64,000 nt of DNA. Origin: Salvelinus alpinus (Eukaryota > Chordata > Actinopteri > Salmoniformes > Salmonidae). This document shows, in pieces, positions 11,453 to 23,553 of the stretch. Position 1 is the first letter of the stretch; each line of letters starts with the position of its first letter. Where the stretch lies: the NCBI RefSeq assembly GCF_045679555.1, contig NC_092115.1, forward strand, positions 32,801,596 through 32,865,595. The letters are read 5' to 3'. The position numbers were made by a program, and so were the translations under genes. The notes below the pieces were generated by a model. It saw only the letters and a list, made by a program, of their open reading frames with translations, had not been told where the DNA came from and did not search any database.

Positions 11453-12835
11453 CTGCCATCCCTCCGTGTCCCCACCACCATGCCCTTTTATTTTGTGAGA
11501 ACTTTGTTACAGGTTTTATTTTTTTGTTTCTTTTTATTACAATTTTTTCCTAATGGTTTGTTTCTTTTTTGTTCTCTTGAAGACTCAGCACATGAAGCAA
11601 ACTCGTGAAAAGAAGCACGACTCTTTTTTAAATTTTATATATCCCTCAGTCGTTCTGCATTCTGTGTTTTGTTGACTGTCGGTGAAATGCAGAAAAGCTC
11701 AGACCATCACAGAAGTTTCCAAGGCCATTGAAAAAGGGTGAAAAAAATACGTAATTCAAAATTCTCTATTTGATGAAATTGTAATATGGAGTAGACAGTG
11801 TTTTTATCTGACAGCATGTGTTATGTTGCCAGCCTCGGTCGGTCCCATGATCCATCCATTATGTACGTTGTTTCAAAGTTGTTTATTTTAAGACTTGTAC
11901 ATATCAACCATATTAATCAGGAGAACGCAATAAGCAAAAGCCCTGAAGGGCTGGTAGTAGCTCCTATTTAACCTTCCTCCATATGTTGCACTGTCATTGG
12001 ACTGGAATGGACAATCTATCCATAGATTCTCACAATTCACACAATTACAAATTGAAATGCAAAAACAATATTTATTAAAAACTAAGGAGACTTGATATTG
12101 CCTCTACGCGATGGGAGGCAGTTCAGTCCATGGGAATCATTAATGAAAAGTAGTAGTAAGTTAGTTAGACAAATTATGACTAGTATGTGACTGTCTTCAG
12201 CAATTCAAAGAATTTTGATAATCAGTGCGTACTCAAAAATGCCTTATTTGGTGCTACAGTGACAGAAACAAGGTTGATTCATCAGTATGGCTTAATCATA
12301 AGGGAAAGGGAGCACATTTTAGTGTAGACTAGTATGATCACAAACATTTTTTTTTAAACTTCAAGAGCAACTAGCCACCGTCGTATTCAATGGAAGTCGG
12401 GTATATTTCCAATGTTTTCATATGACTTTTGAACCACAGGTCTTAGGGAAAGTTGTGAGTCAGTTCACTGAGTAATTTGACATACTATATTCCAAGTACG
12501 TATATTGTATACCCTTTCTTAATGTTGCATTTATTCTTATTGAACTCGGCAGTGCACCATAATACTTTAGTCGTATGTTGTGTAAATGAAAAGGAATGTA
12601 AACATGTACTGTTAATAATTATAAATAGATCATGTTTTTCTTCTGATGTCCCACTCATTATGCATTCCCCAAAATGTGTTGCATGTTTGCATTTTATTTG
12701 TGAATAACTTGACCTGCTTTTTACATATTTAATAAAAAACAACTATGTTAAGTGAGCTGTGTTTTGTATGTTTAACTTGCTATTTAAAACTGTTGAGATT
12801 TGGATGGATTTGCTGTAATAAAACCTTTCACCTTT
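11453..12835 (+). other. mapre3: mapre3 3' untranslated region
   Basis: AT-rich, non-coding sequence after the stop codon. Two candidate polyadenylation signals AATAAA are at 12731-12736 and 12817-12822. The exact cleavage site cannot be seen. Confidence 0.55.
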
Positions 12836-12910
12836 TCAGTCAAAGGGAGTGTTTCATTACGTTGTCTTATCCATCAAATAACCAACCTTTACTCCCGCTC
12901 CCCCTCGCCG

Positions 12911-13073
12911 GCGCCAGTCTACTAACCACTGGTCTTGGCAACCCATCTATACACACTCCTGCTTCTCATCAGTCACACCTGGACTTCATTACTCCCTAAT
13001 TACTTACCCTTTATATAGCACTCTTTTGTTATCAGTTACCAGGCAGCATTGGTTGTTTCCTTGTCAGACATTT
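12911..13073 (+). repeat. 5' LTR, truncated
   Basis: Matches 15340-15507 closely (GTCTACTAACCA, TTGGCAACCCATCT, TTTATATAGCAC). It stops after GTCAGACATTTCTCT, where the 3' copy continues for about 75 more bases. The end of the LTR, the primer-binding site and the leader are therefore deleted. Confidence 0.75.
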
Positions 13074-13567
13074 CTCTACCACAAGTCGAGCCAGCATCCC
13101 AGCCCATCCAACAGTCTGCCCAAGTCAGCGATGCCTGTTTGTCCCTCCCGGACAAATATGACGGGTCTCCCTCCAAATGCTGTGACTTCCTACTCCAGTG
13201 CTCCCTCTATTTCACTCATCATCAGATGGGAGCCCCCACCACGGAGAGGTCTGAGGTTGCCACGGTTATTTCCCTGTTGACCGGACAGGCGTTGGAGTGG
13301 GCTACGGCCATCTGAGAGAGAGGAGAGGAGGAGCTGGATTCCTATGAGGGGTTCATGGCTCTGTTCAGGGGGGTCTTTGACCATCCACCGGAGGGCAGAG
13401 AGGGGGGTGAGCTCCTACTCCAACTACGGCAGGATGGCCAGACCATGGCGGAGTATGCACTCACCTTTCGGACAGTGGCAGCATCCAGCGGATGGAATGA
13501 GCCGGTGCTCTGCACCCTATTCAGAAGAGGATTGTGCGAAGAGGTCCAGACGGAGTTGAGATGCTAA
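13049..13567 (+). pseudogene. gag-like fragment with in-frame stop
   Basis: One frame runs through both parts, separated by a single TGA at 13313-13315. The first part has LPDKYDGSP and the second ALFRGVFDHPPEGREGGELL, typical of the gag/capsid-like region of fish Ty3/gypsy elements. The amino-terminal start is missing. Confidence 0.7.
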
Positions 13568-13908
13568 TCTAACCTTGGACACACTCATCGCGATGGCCAT
13601 TCGTCTGGGTAACCTTTTTCGGGAGCGTCGGCAACTCCATCGCCTCTCTCCCTCCTTCGTTGACAGTCAGAGCCTGAACCCATGAAGGTAGGGGCCACAC
13701 ATCTCCCCGCGGCTGAGCGTCGCTGTCAGAGACAGTTAAGGCTCTGTCCCTATTACGACCGGGAGGGGAGAGCCATCAGCTTCAACGGTGTCCGGTATGT
13801 CCCAAATCCACGAGAGCAAAGGGACGGCCCCGTGATCATCCGTCTCTATGTTAGGCATGAGCTTTCCATCACCTTTTTTAGTATTGATTTCACTCTTCTA
13901 TTGTTTCT

Positions 13909-14217
13909 ATAGCTCTAGTGGATTCCGGTGCCGCAGGGAATTTTATTGACCAGGCCCTTGTCTCCTCCCTGCACTTCACCTCATACCCGTTCTCCACTCC
14001 GTTTCCGGTCCAAGTGTTGGATATGCGACCATTGGGATCCAGCACTATTACGCACGTCACAGCTCCACTCACCCTCACCGTGAGAACCAAGCACCAGGAA
14101 AGCCTTTCCTTCCTCATCACTTCAGCACCCGTGCACAAAGTCATCCTTGGCCTCCCGTGGCTCCAACTCCATAATCCCACCATCTCCTGGTCAGAGAGGA
14201 GGATTACTGCCTGGGGA
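13909..14217 (+). pseudogene. Ty3/gypsy aspartic protease fragment
   Basis: Begins with the retroviral-type active-site motif ALVDSGAAGNFID (Asp-Ser-Gly) and ends with the VILGLPWLQLHNP block typical of gypsy protease. The frame is intact across the domain. The RT domain expected downstream is absent. Confidence 0.8.
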
Positions 14218-14329
14218 CCAGGATGTCAGAGGACCAGCTATCCCGCACCCTGTGGTTCCACGTCAGTGGAGGGACCTGTGAGTGTACGCCAGCCCATCAA
14301 TCGGTCCTCCCGTATTGTTGACCCCGTGT

Positions 14330-15209
14330 TTTGGGACATAGATGTGGACACCTGCCAGGCTCTGGAGAGGGATCCCGCTCCTGCCACCTGCCCTACGGAG
14401 TGCATCTACGTTCCCATGGGGGTCAGAGATCGGTTGCTGACCTGGGCACACACGTCCCTCACCACTGGACACCCAGGTATCACCCGCACCAGTCAATCCC
14501 TTTCTGAGAAATACTGGTTGTCCACTTTGGCGCAGGACGTTGCACACCATGTCTAGTCATGCTCAGTATGTAGTCGATCTAAATCTCCCTGGCACGCTCC
14601 AGCAGGAAGACACCTTCCCCTTCCCGTGCCTCAGTGTCCCTGGTCTCATCTGCCCATTGATTTCGTCATTGATCTCCCCTCCTCTGATGGTTTCACCACC
14701 ATTTTGGTGGTTGTGGACAGTTTCATCCCTCTCTCTGGTCTCCCTACCACTGAGGCATTGATCCAGCAAGTCTTCCAGCACTATGGCCTTCCGGAGGATA
14801 TGGTCTCCGATCGTGGTCCCCAATTCACATCACGTGTATGGAAGGCTTTCATGGAGAAGCTGGGGATCACGGTCAGCCTCACTTCTGGGTACCGGCCTCA
14901 ATCTAACGCGTCTGGCTCTCCACCAGGAACCTCCCGCTCCGCCTGCCCTGTAAGAAGCTGAGTTCCTGGTTTGTGGGGCCGTTCAAGGTCCTCCCGAGGG
15001 TCAACGAGCTAATTTACAGATTACAACTCCCCACTAACTACCGGATCTCACCATCTTTTGATGTTTCCCTCTTCAGGCCGGTGGTTCCTGGTCCCCTGGC
15101 TGATGCCGTCCCCCACGACACCCCTCCGCCTCCCTTGGACATCGAGAGGAGCCCCGCCTATGCCGTCAGATCAGTCCTGGACTCCCAACATCATGGGGGT
15201 CGGCTCTAG
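14330..15209 (+). pseudogene. Ty3/gypsy integrase fragment
   Basis: The zinc-binding region has the GHPG block and an in-frame TAG at 14554-14556, just before its Cys-x-x-Cys. The core keeps the first Asp (PIDFVIDLP) and the second Asp ([11 protein letters not shown]). Translation jumps after GYRPQSNA to unrelated sequence, removing the catalytic Glu. The carboxy-terminal part ([22 protein letters not shown]) is in another frame. Catalysis is impossible. Confidence 0.8.
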
Positions 15210-15328
15210 TAGCTGGTGGATTGGGAGGGGTACGGTCCAGAGAAGTGGTGCTGGGTTCCGGTGGACGACCTAGATCTCAACCTCACCTGAGAATTCCACC
15301 TTCGCGGTCTGGACTGGCCCGCTACTCG

Positions 15329-15583
15329 TGCTCGACGTCAGTGGTCTACTAACCATCGGTCCTGGCAACCCATCTTTACACACTCCTGCATCTCATCAGT
15401 CACACCTGGACTTCATTACTCCCTGATTACTTACCCTTTATATAGCACTTTTGTTATCGGTTATTAGCCATTATTGGTTATCGTTCCTTGTCAGACGTTT
15501 CTCTTGTTTTGTATCATTGTATGTTCATTAATATTAAACTCACTAACAGCAACTGCCTACTGACTCCCTGTGTCGACGTTACA
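15329..15583 (+). repeat. 3' LTR of the Ty3/gypsy remnant
   Basis: About 255 bp running from TGCTCGACGTCAG to CGACGTTACA (TG...CA). It contains a TATATAG promoter-like site and ATTAATATTAAAC near its end. The internal part matches the 5' copy. Confidence 0.65.
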
Positions 15584-15913
15584 CCTGATCTTTGATGTAG
15601 GAATTAATCAAGAGGTATTGATGACCAAAACATGCTCTGCCTACCTGTGTGTTTACTGAAGGAACTGACTCCATTTGGGTTGAAAGAGTATAATCTTTCT
15701 CGTGCTCCTGTTCCTGTCTATTGCATTTAAATAAAGTAGGGCACTGTAGAGTATACTGAAGTCATTAAAATGACCCAATGAATCCTCTAACATTTGTCAG
15801 TTTAGAACCAAGTTATCAGCCGCAGACTCAGAGGTCAGACGGTGGTAGATAAATAGCCTCTTGCTATTCACTTGCTAAGTAATTAAACATCAATAAATCA
15901 TCAAATATACTAA

Positions 15914-16800
15914 AGAAAAATAAACGCAACATGCAACAATTTCAACGATTTTACAGAGTCAGTTCATATAAGGAAATCAGTCAATTGAAATGAAATCATT
16001 AGGACCTAATCTATGGATTTACATGACTGGGAATACAGATATGCATCTGTTGATCACAAATACCTTAAAGGTAGGGGCGTGGATCAGAAAACCAGTCAAT
16101 ATTTGGGGAAAACTATTTGCGTCATGCAGCGTGACACATCTCCTTCGCATAGAGTTGATCAGGCTGTTGATTGTGGCCTGTGGAATGTTGTCTCACTCCT
16201 TTTCAATGGTAAAGCGAAGTTGCAAGAAATTGGCGGAAATTGGAACACGCTGTTGTACACGTAGATTCAGAGCATCCCAAACATGCTCAATCTGTGACAT
16301 GTCTGGTGTGTATGCAGGCCGTGGAACAACTGGAACAATTTTAGCTTCCAGGAATTGTGTAAAGATCCTTGCAATATGGGGCAGTGTATTATCATGCTGA
16401 AGGCAGCCTAGTGGTTAGAGCGTTGGACTAGTAACCGAAAGGTTGCAAGATCGAATCCCCGAGCTGACAAGGTAAAAATCTGTTGTTCTGCCCCTGAACA
16501 GGGCCGTTAACCCAGTGTTCCTAGGCCGCCATTGAAAATAATAATTTGTTCTTAGCTGACTTGCCTAGTTAAATAAAGGTAAAAAAACATGAGTTGATGG
16601 CAGTGGATGAATAGCACGACAATGGGCTTCAGGATCTCGTCACGGTATCTCTGTACATTCAAATTGCCATCGATAAAATGCAATTGTGTTCGTTGTCTAT
16701 AGTTTATGCCTGCCCATACCATAACCCCACCACGGGACACGCTGTTCACAACTTTGACATCAACAAACCGCTCGCCAGGCACAACGCCATACACGTGGTC
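15914..16800 (-). mobile_element. Tc1-like transposon remnant, family B, copy 1
   Basis: Left end ATAAACGCAACATGCAAC matches the 3' end of family B. The minus strand encodes a carboxy-terminal transposase piece (16552-16794) with GGVMVWAGI and [10 protein letters not shown] blocks. It is interrupted by an HpaI SINE at 16397-16586: sequence before (TATCATGCTGAA) and after (ACATGAGTTGATGGC) is continuous in the intact family. The right terminus is lost. Confidence 0.75.
16397..16586 (+). repeat. HpaI-type SINE inside a Tc1 remnant
   Basis: Complete plus-oriented copy from GGCAGCCTAGTGGTTAGAGC to TAGTTAAATAAAGGTAAAAA, with the GTTAAC site intact. It sits inside the family B Tc1 transposase, so it is younger than that Tc1 copy. 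Confidence 0.88.
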
Positions 16801-17218
16801 TGAGGCTGTGAGGCCGGTTGGACGTACTGCAGTGTTTCCTCTGGAAAATGTGTTAGCTGTGGGGGAAAAGTTAGCTGGGGGGGTTTAAAATATGTATAAG
16901 TACTGAAAAGTTTGGTTCTGGTGATTTTTTTAAAGAAAAAAAAATCTAATAAACCATCTGAAATATAATTTCCACCCCCAGAAATGAGCTTAATAACGTA
17001 TTGGTAAAATGATTATAGTATACAAGATGCAATTTAAGGTTGAGTGCTGCAGCTATCTAAAGAAACACAAAGGAGACCTTCTTTCTTAAATAAAAAAGTT
17101 TATCATCTTGACAAAATGAACAGAGGAACATTTGATTGAACATGAATTAGAGCCCACTAATTAATGTTCATACCAAAAGGAGGGAGTTGGAAATCTCTTT
17201 CCAGGTTCTGACAAAAAC

Positions 17219-20181
17219 CTAGTTCTGACATAGTTTACAGTCTTTGTCAGAGCACTTTATTATTCTGGGCTTGTGGAAAAATATTTCCAACGCCCTCCTG
17301 TAATTGAGCTCCTTGATGGGAGGGCCGTTGATGGAGAGGCGCATGCAGGCGGCTAGATGCTCTCCCTGCACTCTGTTCCTTAAGTCTGTTTTGATCTGCA
17401 ATAACAGAAAGAATAATAAGAGAAGGGAGAGGGACAGAGAGGATCTAATTTCACATTTAAATGTTCTTACTCATTCCATTGCAGAGAAGTCCCTCTCACA
17501 ATTAACTGAAGACATTTGTAGTCGTGGCCAAAAGTTGAGAATGACACAAATATTAATTTTCACAAAGTCTGCTGCCTCAGTGTCTTTAGATATTTTTGTC
17601 AGATGTTACTATGGAATACTGAAGTATAATTACAAGCATTTCATAAGTCTCAAAGGCTTTTATTGACAATTACATGAAGTTGATGCAAAGAGTCAATATT
17701 TGCAGTGTTGACCGTTCTTTTCCAATGGGCGCCCTGAAGCCTTCTTCACAACAATTGAACTGCTCTCCTTTAAGGTCTTGATGATCCGATAAATGGTTGA
17801 TTTAGGTGCAATCTTACCGGTAGCAATATCCTTGCCTGTGAAGCCCTTTTTGTGCAAAGCAATGATGACGGCACGTGTTTCCTTGCAGGTAACCATGGAT
17901 GACAGAGGAAGAACAATGATTCCAAGCACCACCCTCCTTTTGAGGCTTCCAGTCTGTTATTCGAACTCAATCAGCATGACAGAGTGATCTCCAGCCTTGT
18001 CCTCGTCAACACTCACACCTGTGATAACGAGAGAGGGGTAGAGCTGCCCCCACTCATCAAACTGCGAGGCCAGCTTTGTCATTGTCGTCAGCTGGTCCAA
18101 CCCCTGAAATACATGAAAAACTAAAAGACGTACAACATTATAGAAGAGCCAACAGAGTGGTAGTTCAACAGGAAAAAGGGTTGGCCAACACTGGCCTAAA
18201 ATGTTCTCTTCAAAAGATTGTCACACTCATGCCACACCTTTAATGCTCCAACTAGCACATGTTGCTTGTGAGAGTGCCACTCTTGCAGGACAGCAGCCTC
18301 TGGCGCTTGCAAGAACTGCCTGGAAAGGAGGGCCAGGTTAAAGTTGTTTATTCTCTCACTAGAGAACACAGCCTAAGGTCCCAACACACTGAAGGCCTCC
18401 AGAATCTCCAGGTGTTGGAACCTCCGGTCTAGGCTGTCCATGACCTAATTACAGCACAAAACAGAAAATAAATGATTAATAGCTGTTTGTTTTAGTTTAT
18501 CCAACACACATGATGTAACATTGGTTTCATCACAGCATTTGAAAACAAATGTTTTTACCTCGTCTCTGAACCGAGCCCAGAACTGCTCCCTGGTCTTGGT
18601 CTTCTCCACCTGGCCTCTCCCTCTCCTCTCCTCTCCTCCTCCTTGATGTTGAATGCCCCCAGACCCATTGGGTCATCGAGGTCCTGGTGGAGTTGGCTCA
18701 GAAATGACCGCGGGGGCTGGGAATCATCAGAATTTTTTTATGGCAAGGAGTGATGCCATTGTCACAGGGACCTACAACACAATAAGTATTTTGCTTGAAG
18801 TTATTATAATGAAGTGTCAGTAGTTCTTAAATATTTAATTGAGTCGTGCTGTTAAACTGAGACATTTGCACACATTTGAACATGAAGATAGAAAATAATG
18901 TACCTGCTCTTTTATGGCCAGGAAGTTTACATCCTCCTTTTGGAATACTTTTGAAAGCCACGTCAGGTGAGGCAGCACGTCCGCCTGCAGGTAAAGTGCT
19001 GCCACAAATCTGTAGAGTTAAAAAAGTGTTTCACACCACAATGATACATCAATTGACAGTACAAAACAGGTTTTAAAATCCACATTGTGGACCATTCAAA
19101 TAAGAGTTTTGAGACACTGAAAGCAATAATAGCAACATAGTACATTTATTTAATTTGGAGTCCACTATAATCTATAATACATGTAGGCCTACCTGTACGT
19201 GGCACAGAAAGCATAGAGGCCCTAAGCAGTTGGGCACCGGTTCACCTCCACCTCCTCAGACTATGCAGCCAACACTGCGCTGAGGTTTCGCTGAAGATTA
19301 GCCACGGCCAGGTGCTGGGAAAGCCAGCGAACATTCTTTACTCCCTACAAAATACATTTATTTTGAGTGTAGATGCAGTAGGTAAACAAGATGAGACCAG
19401 AGTAGCCAAGTGAAGAAATGTGATGCATAATCTTACCTTCAGTTTTAAGTACTGAAGGCCCAGGGCAGCTTTTAGCAGCTTTTAAGACTTCTGTCTTGTT
19501 ACTGCTTTTGGCAAATGAACTATGCAGCACCTCCTTGATGAAAGCAACGATGGTGTCTGCCTTTCCATCAGGGACTGACACCAGGTCCAGGAACTGGTTG
19601 TAAAGTTGAACCTCTTGGTCCGTGTATCTGGAAAACATTCAAAAATCCACACACATTATTAGTCATGTGACAGTAGAATATCACGATTAAAAATAATTTT
19701 GTAACCCTTATTGAAATAATACCTGACATGTAAATCCAGCTGCTTATTAGTTGCCATATCTGTAGTTTCATCAGCGTCCAGGCCAATGGCTACAGATGTC
19801 TGGATGTCATGACATGGAGGATAGGCTCCTCCACAAGTTGAGCCAGAATCTTCAACATTTCGTCCACTATTATGTAAGACCTGTAGTTTGTGTTCTTGTC
19901 AATCTTTAAGTAAATGAGAACAATGTGAAATAAGTCTGGTGACATTTAAATATCAAGTGAAGAAAACATGAGCAAAAACAGAATTGTGGAGCACTCACTC
20001 ACCTTGAGCTTTGTGAAATAGTCACAAGCAACCCAGCAATTCAGCAAGGTCCAGCAGTTCTGGGAAGTTTGTGTGATGGGCCTGCTCCCGCTTTGTTAGA
20101 TGGTGCAGACATTTAAAACCCCCAATGACTGCCTCGTGCTCAAGCACTGTGGTTGGCTTGATGCAACCATGACTGAGGAAC
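17219..20181 (-). pseudogene. Spliced hAT transposase-like (ZNF862-type) pseudogene
   Basis: Nine minus-strand segments bounded by AG/GT junctions carry pieces of an hAT-type transposase: 20003-20181, 19723-19903 (LDADETTDMATNKQLDLHV), 19437-19627 (VSVPDGKADTIVAFIKEVLH), 19193-19344 (NVRWLSQHLAVANLQRN), 18904-19009 (AALYLQADVLPHLTWLSKVF), 18559-~18772, 18238-18444, 18019-18103 and 17219-17395 (KTDLRNRVQGEHLAACMRLS, the dimerisation tail). Vertebrate ZNF862/DUF4371-type proteins share this order. Disruptions: TAG at 19261-19263, 19222-19224 and 18373-18375, plus frameshifts near 19805 and 18640. Retained introns mean it is not a processed copy. The amino-terminal zinc finger was not found. Confidence 0.75.
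17519..18020 (-). mobile_element. Tc1-like remnant, family C, internally deleted
   Basis: Left end AGTCGTGGCCAAAAGTTGAG and the following 190 bases match the family C copy at 38385-39947. The sequence then jumps at about 17720 from GACCGTTCTTTT to GGGCGCCCTGAAGCC, the amino-terminal transposase region, deleting about 800 bases. The right end stops at about 18020, next to an exon of the hAT pseudogene. Confidence 0.75.
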
Positions 20182-22380
20182 CTGCGAACAGCAACAGGCA
20201 TAATGCGTTATTATTGAGCCACGATTAGTGCACAACCTGAGACATCTTTTACATTAGAAGACATTTTGAGAAATGGAAGGATCCAATAGAACAATCTTCA
20301 CCGTTTGCCAGCATTGCATGAGCCCTCCTACATTCCATGTGGTGCTCTGTCTGTAATATTCATATGTGTAAACATACTGAATTATAATTGGATGCATTTT
20401 ACCGCCATATCATACAGTGCTATGATTGGTTAAGACCACCCAAATGGTTAGGTCATGGTCAGTTTGATCCTGGTTGGCGATATGTGAACATGCCAGTTAT
20501 AGCTAGCTAATAAAGAACTACGTTAAGAAATATCATGTAGTACTGCATTTTATTATTTTGTACAAAGTGTGCAAAACAAGACACTGTCCCTGGGTGCCGT
20601 TTAATATAGTCCAGCTGTAGTTATGTAGAGTGTAGTTTAGTGGAATTACTGGTGGCTGGAGCAATACCTATTACAGATAGCAAGCATTACAACACTACAC
20701 ATAATGCTATAGACTAGTACAGACTAAATATGCAGAAACATTTTTAGCACTTAGCCTAATTAAAGGAAATATGACTAACAATGTGTTGCATTATATAGCC
20801 ACGGCTTCAGTCTGTCAATTTTAAGCCACTTTGGGTCCCATCCGGATTGCCGGTGGTGCGCACTTGGCCTTACTACTCGCTCCTCTCCTTTTATCTACTC
20901 CTTCCCTCTGCTCTCCTCTCTCCTTTTCTCCTTCCATCTCCCCTCCTGGCTCTCGCCTTTCCTCTGTTCCACTCTGCTCTCCTCTCTCCTTCTCTCGTTC
21001 CATCTCCCCTCTTGGCTTTCTCCTCTGCTCCATTCTGTCCCTCATACATCCCTACCTCAATCCCCAGATTCTGCCTCTTCTCTGTCTAGTAAAGTAAGCC
21101 ATACACTTGTTATAAAAACGATAGCTAACTAAAGAAAGTTTAATTTAATTCAGGCTGATTTCACATTAGCTAGCTAAGTTAACATTAGCTGATGCTCTTG
21201 TCCCTGCTCCCTCTTTCTCTTTCTCTTTCACTGCTGTGGCTGGAAATATTTCAATAAACTCATCCGAGAAAGAAAAAAATCTAACCTAAACTCACCCCAT
21301 TCCGTACAAATGTGCGCAACCGCAACATTCAAACGAGGCTACAAAGAAAACTAATGGGACTGTAGCGACTGTGTTGACTTCAAAATCAGGGGTGTGAACT
21401 AGGTTTCTATTCAAGCATTGATCGACATGGTAATGGCTCTATAGTATTGGAGAAAAGTTGAAAAAACGGACCCTCCGTTACATCGTGACGTGACATGTCG
21501 TAACGTACAGCACGCATAAAGCAACTATTTCTGTCTTACAATCTCTCTCCACCAGGTGTAGCACTTCTCTCATCGTTTAAAAACAAGAAATGGACAGTGA
21601 CGGGGGTAAGAGGGGATACCTAGTCATTTTTTGCGTCATCATTGCATGCGATCATCATTCTCAAAGGCGCTGTTTACTTCTAAGATCACTTTAGCACCGC
21701 CCTAAAAACCCGATTCAAATTCGACACAAACCTTGAAATAGGTATGTAATGACACATTATATAAACTCTTTATAGTGTTTTATTTACATTTTAGAGGCGA
21801 TAAGTTGGACAGATCGAGTGAAAAAAAGCTATTTTCCCACACAACATCTCTCTTTCTCAATATCAGGCATTAGTTTCGCTTCCCTACCCGCCATTTTTAA
21901 AAAGACCTGACGGAGCTCATTGCCTGCTTGAATTATGCAGAAACGGGCAGCGTTTAGGTCATGTAATTGATTCTGTTGGAAAGGGGAGAAATTGTGCTTT
22001 ACAATGGTATTGACATTACAGTTGATCTGGAAGTATTACGTAAAATAAGGGCAATTGTACGGACCAAGGCGATGTAGGAGTTTACGTTAATCGAAGACAG
22101 ATACATGTAACTATCTTGCTTGCACTTGATACAGTTCCAAATTAATTAGCTAGCTAACTTGCTAAACTAGTAACGTTAGTTAACCATGTTTCTGTCATCA
22201 ACATACTTGTGGACATTGGGTAGCTAATTGCCGTTACAATTGTGGCAGCAATATTATAGATCTAAATTATGTTAGTAGAGTTTTTAGGTTATAGCTAGCT
22301 TATGTAGTTAACTAGTTGGCTAGGTAACGTTAGTCAAACAAACAAACTAACGTACCTTTCTTGCAGTTTCTCGCGCAGTT
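20182..22380. other. Intergenic region with polypyrimidine tandem
   Basis: Mostly AT-rich sequence. At about 20885-21035 the plus strand is almost pure C/T with two imperfect ~65 bp repeats (CTCTGCTCTCCTCTCTCC recurs). This makes long charged open frames on the opposite strand that I regard as artefacts. No other gene is recognised. Confidence 0.5.
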
Positions 22381-22435
22381 GCACTCTAAGTGATTAAAGT
22401 GAATTTTATTTCATTCCACAGAGCTTCTGTATTAC

Positions 22436-22943
22436 GCACTGGTCACTCCCACACTGGTCCCTGGCGTTCCGTTTCTCTGCAGGTGTATGGGGGGTGATAA
22501 GTGCATGAATTAAGCATTGGGAACCTACTGATGCCTCTCATCAAGTCACCGAATGTCTTCCTATCACCATAAAATACCGCCATGAATTAACATGGACTGT
22601 CAATGGAGAAAGGTTTTTTGGTAAGGCGTCAAACTGCTGATGGGTTCACGTCACGTTCATGTCACGTGACACGTACATGTCACGTGACACGTACACGTCA
22701 TGTAGACGTAGTAAGGCGTTGGTATGACGACATGTTAGTTACATGTAGGCGTCACACAGACATTAGTAAGGTGTTGGTATCATGTCATATTAGTCAGATG
22801 TTCAATGGTAGGCGACAGCCACGCGGTGGTACGGTTGCCTAGGCTTAATTCTGGCACGTATCACCCCCCATACAAGTGCATTCTGAAGTGATTCAAATGC
22901 AGTCTTTATCAAGCACTGGTCACTCGCACACTGGTCACTGGCG
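22436..22943. repeat. Direct and inverted repeat cluster with CACGTG pair
   Basis: A 31 bp direct repeat (22436-22466 and 22913-22943, two mismatches, GCACTGGTCACTC...) brackets a segment with perfect 16 bp inverted ends TGTATGGGGGGTGATA (22484-22499; inverse at 22859-22874). Near its centre are two copies of the palindrome GTCACGTGAC (22661-22670, 22679-22688). No coding potential. It could be a small MITE or a local duplication. Confidence 0.65.
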
Positions 22944-23205
22944 CACTGTGTTTCTTGAGTTGCAGGCTGCCTGCCACCACTCACAGAGCTAAATAACCTT
23001 CAGAACTGTGTTGAACCCAGACAGATTATCTATTTACCAAGAAAAGCAAATGTGCTTTACATAACTTTATTGAAACTATGGTTGGTAGAAATAGGATGTT
23101 TATTTTGGTGCGGCGGCAATGATTCTGCTGTGGCGCAGCGCCACACTTAAATGAATGCAGAGGAAACACTGCGTTGTACGGGCAAATTCTATAAAACGAC
23201 GTTGG

Positions 23206-23553
23206 AGGCAGCATATGGTAGAGAAATTAACATTCAATTTTCTGGCAACAGCTCTGGTGGCCATTCATGCAGTCAGCATGCCAACTGCACACTCCCTCAA
23301 AACTTGAGACATCTGCACATTTTTAGAGTGGCCAATTATTGTCCCCAAATTGCAACGGTGCACTGATTGTGCTGTTTGATCAGCTTCTTGATATGCCACA
23401 CCAGTCAGGTGGATGGATTATCTTGCCAAATGAGAAATGCTCACTAATAGGGATGCAAACAAATTTGTGGACAAAATTTGAGAGAAATATGATTTTGTGC
23501 GTATGGAACATTTCTGGGATCTTTACATGTTGCGTTTATATTTTTTTGCTTCC
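23206..23553 (-). mobile_element. Tc1-like remnant, family B, copy 2
   Basis: Matches the 5' half of family B in reverse (GCAGTCAGCATGCCAA, CTTGATATGCCACACC) and ends ATGTTGCGTTTATATTTT near 23553, close to the terminal inverted repeat. The other half is missing. It lies 300 bp upstream of the spidr start codon. Confidence 0.7.

Larger units (their letters stand above)
12911..15583 (+). mobile_element. Ty3/gypsy LTR retrotransposon, gutted
   Basis: Internal remnants of gag, protease and integrase lie between direct LTR copies. The internal order is gag (13049-13567, one in-frame TGA at 13313-13315), protease (from 13909), integrase zinc-binding region (about 14395-14580), integrase core (14626-14910) and a carboxy-terminal region (14955-15209). 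Reverse transcriptase and RNase H are missing between about 14230 and 14330. The element starts about 80 bases beyond the second mapre3 polyadenylation signal. It is an inactive fossil. Confidence 0.8.

Noticed and set aside
20821..21097. Charged or hydrophobic small proteins on both strands
   Set aside because: They arise from a polypyrimidine tandem; all frames are open because of base composition.
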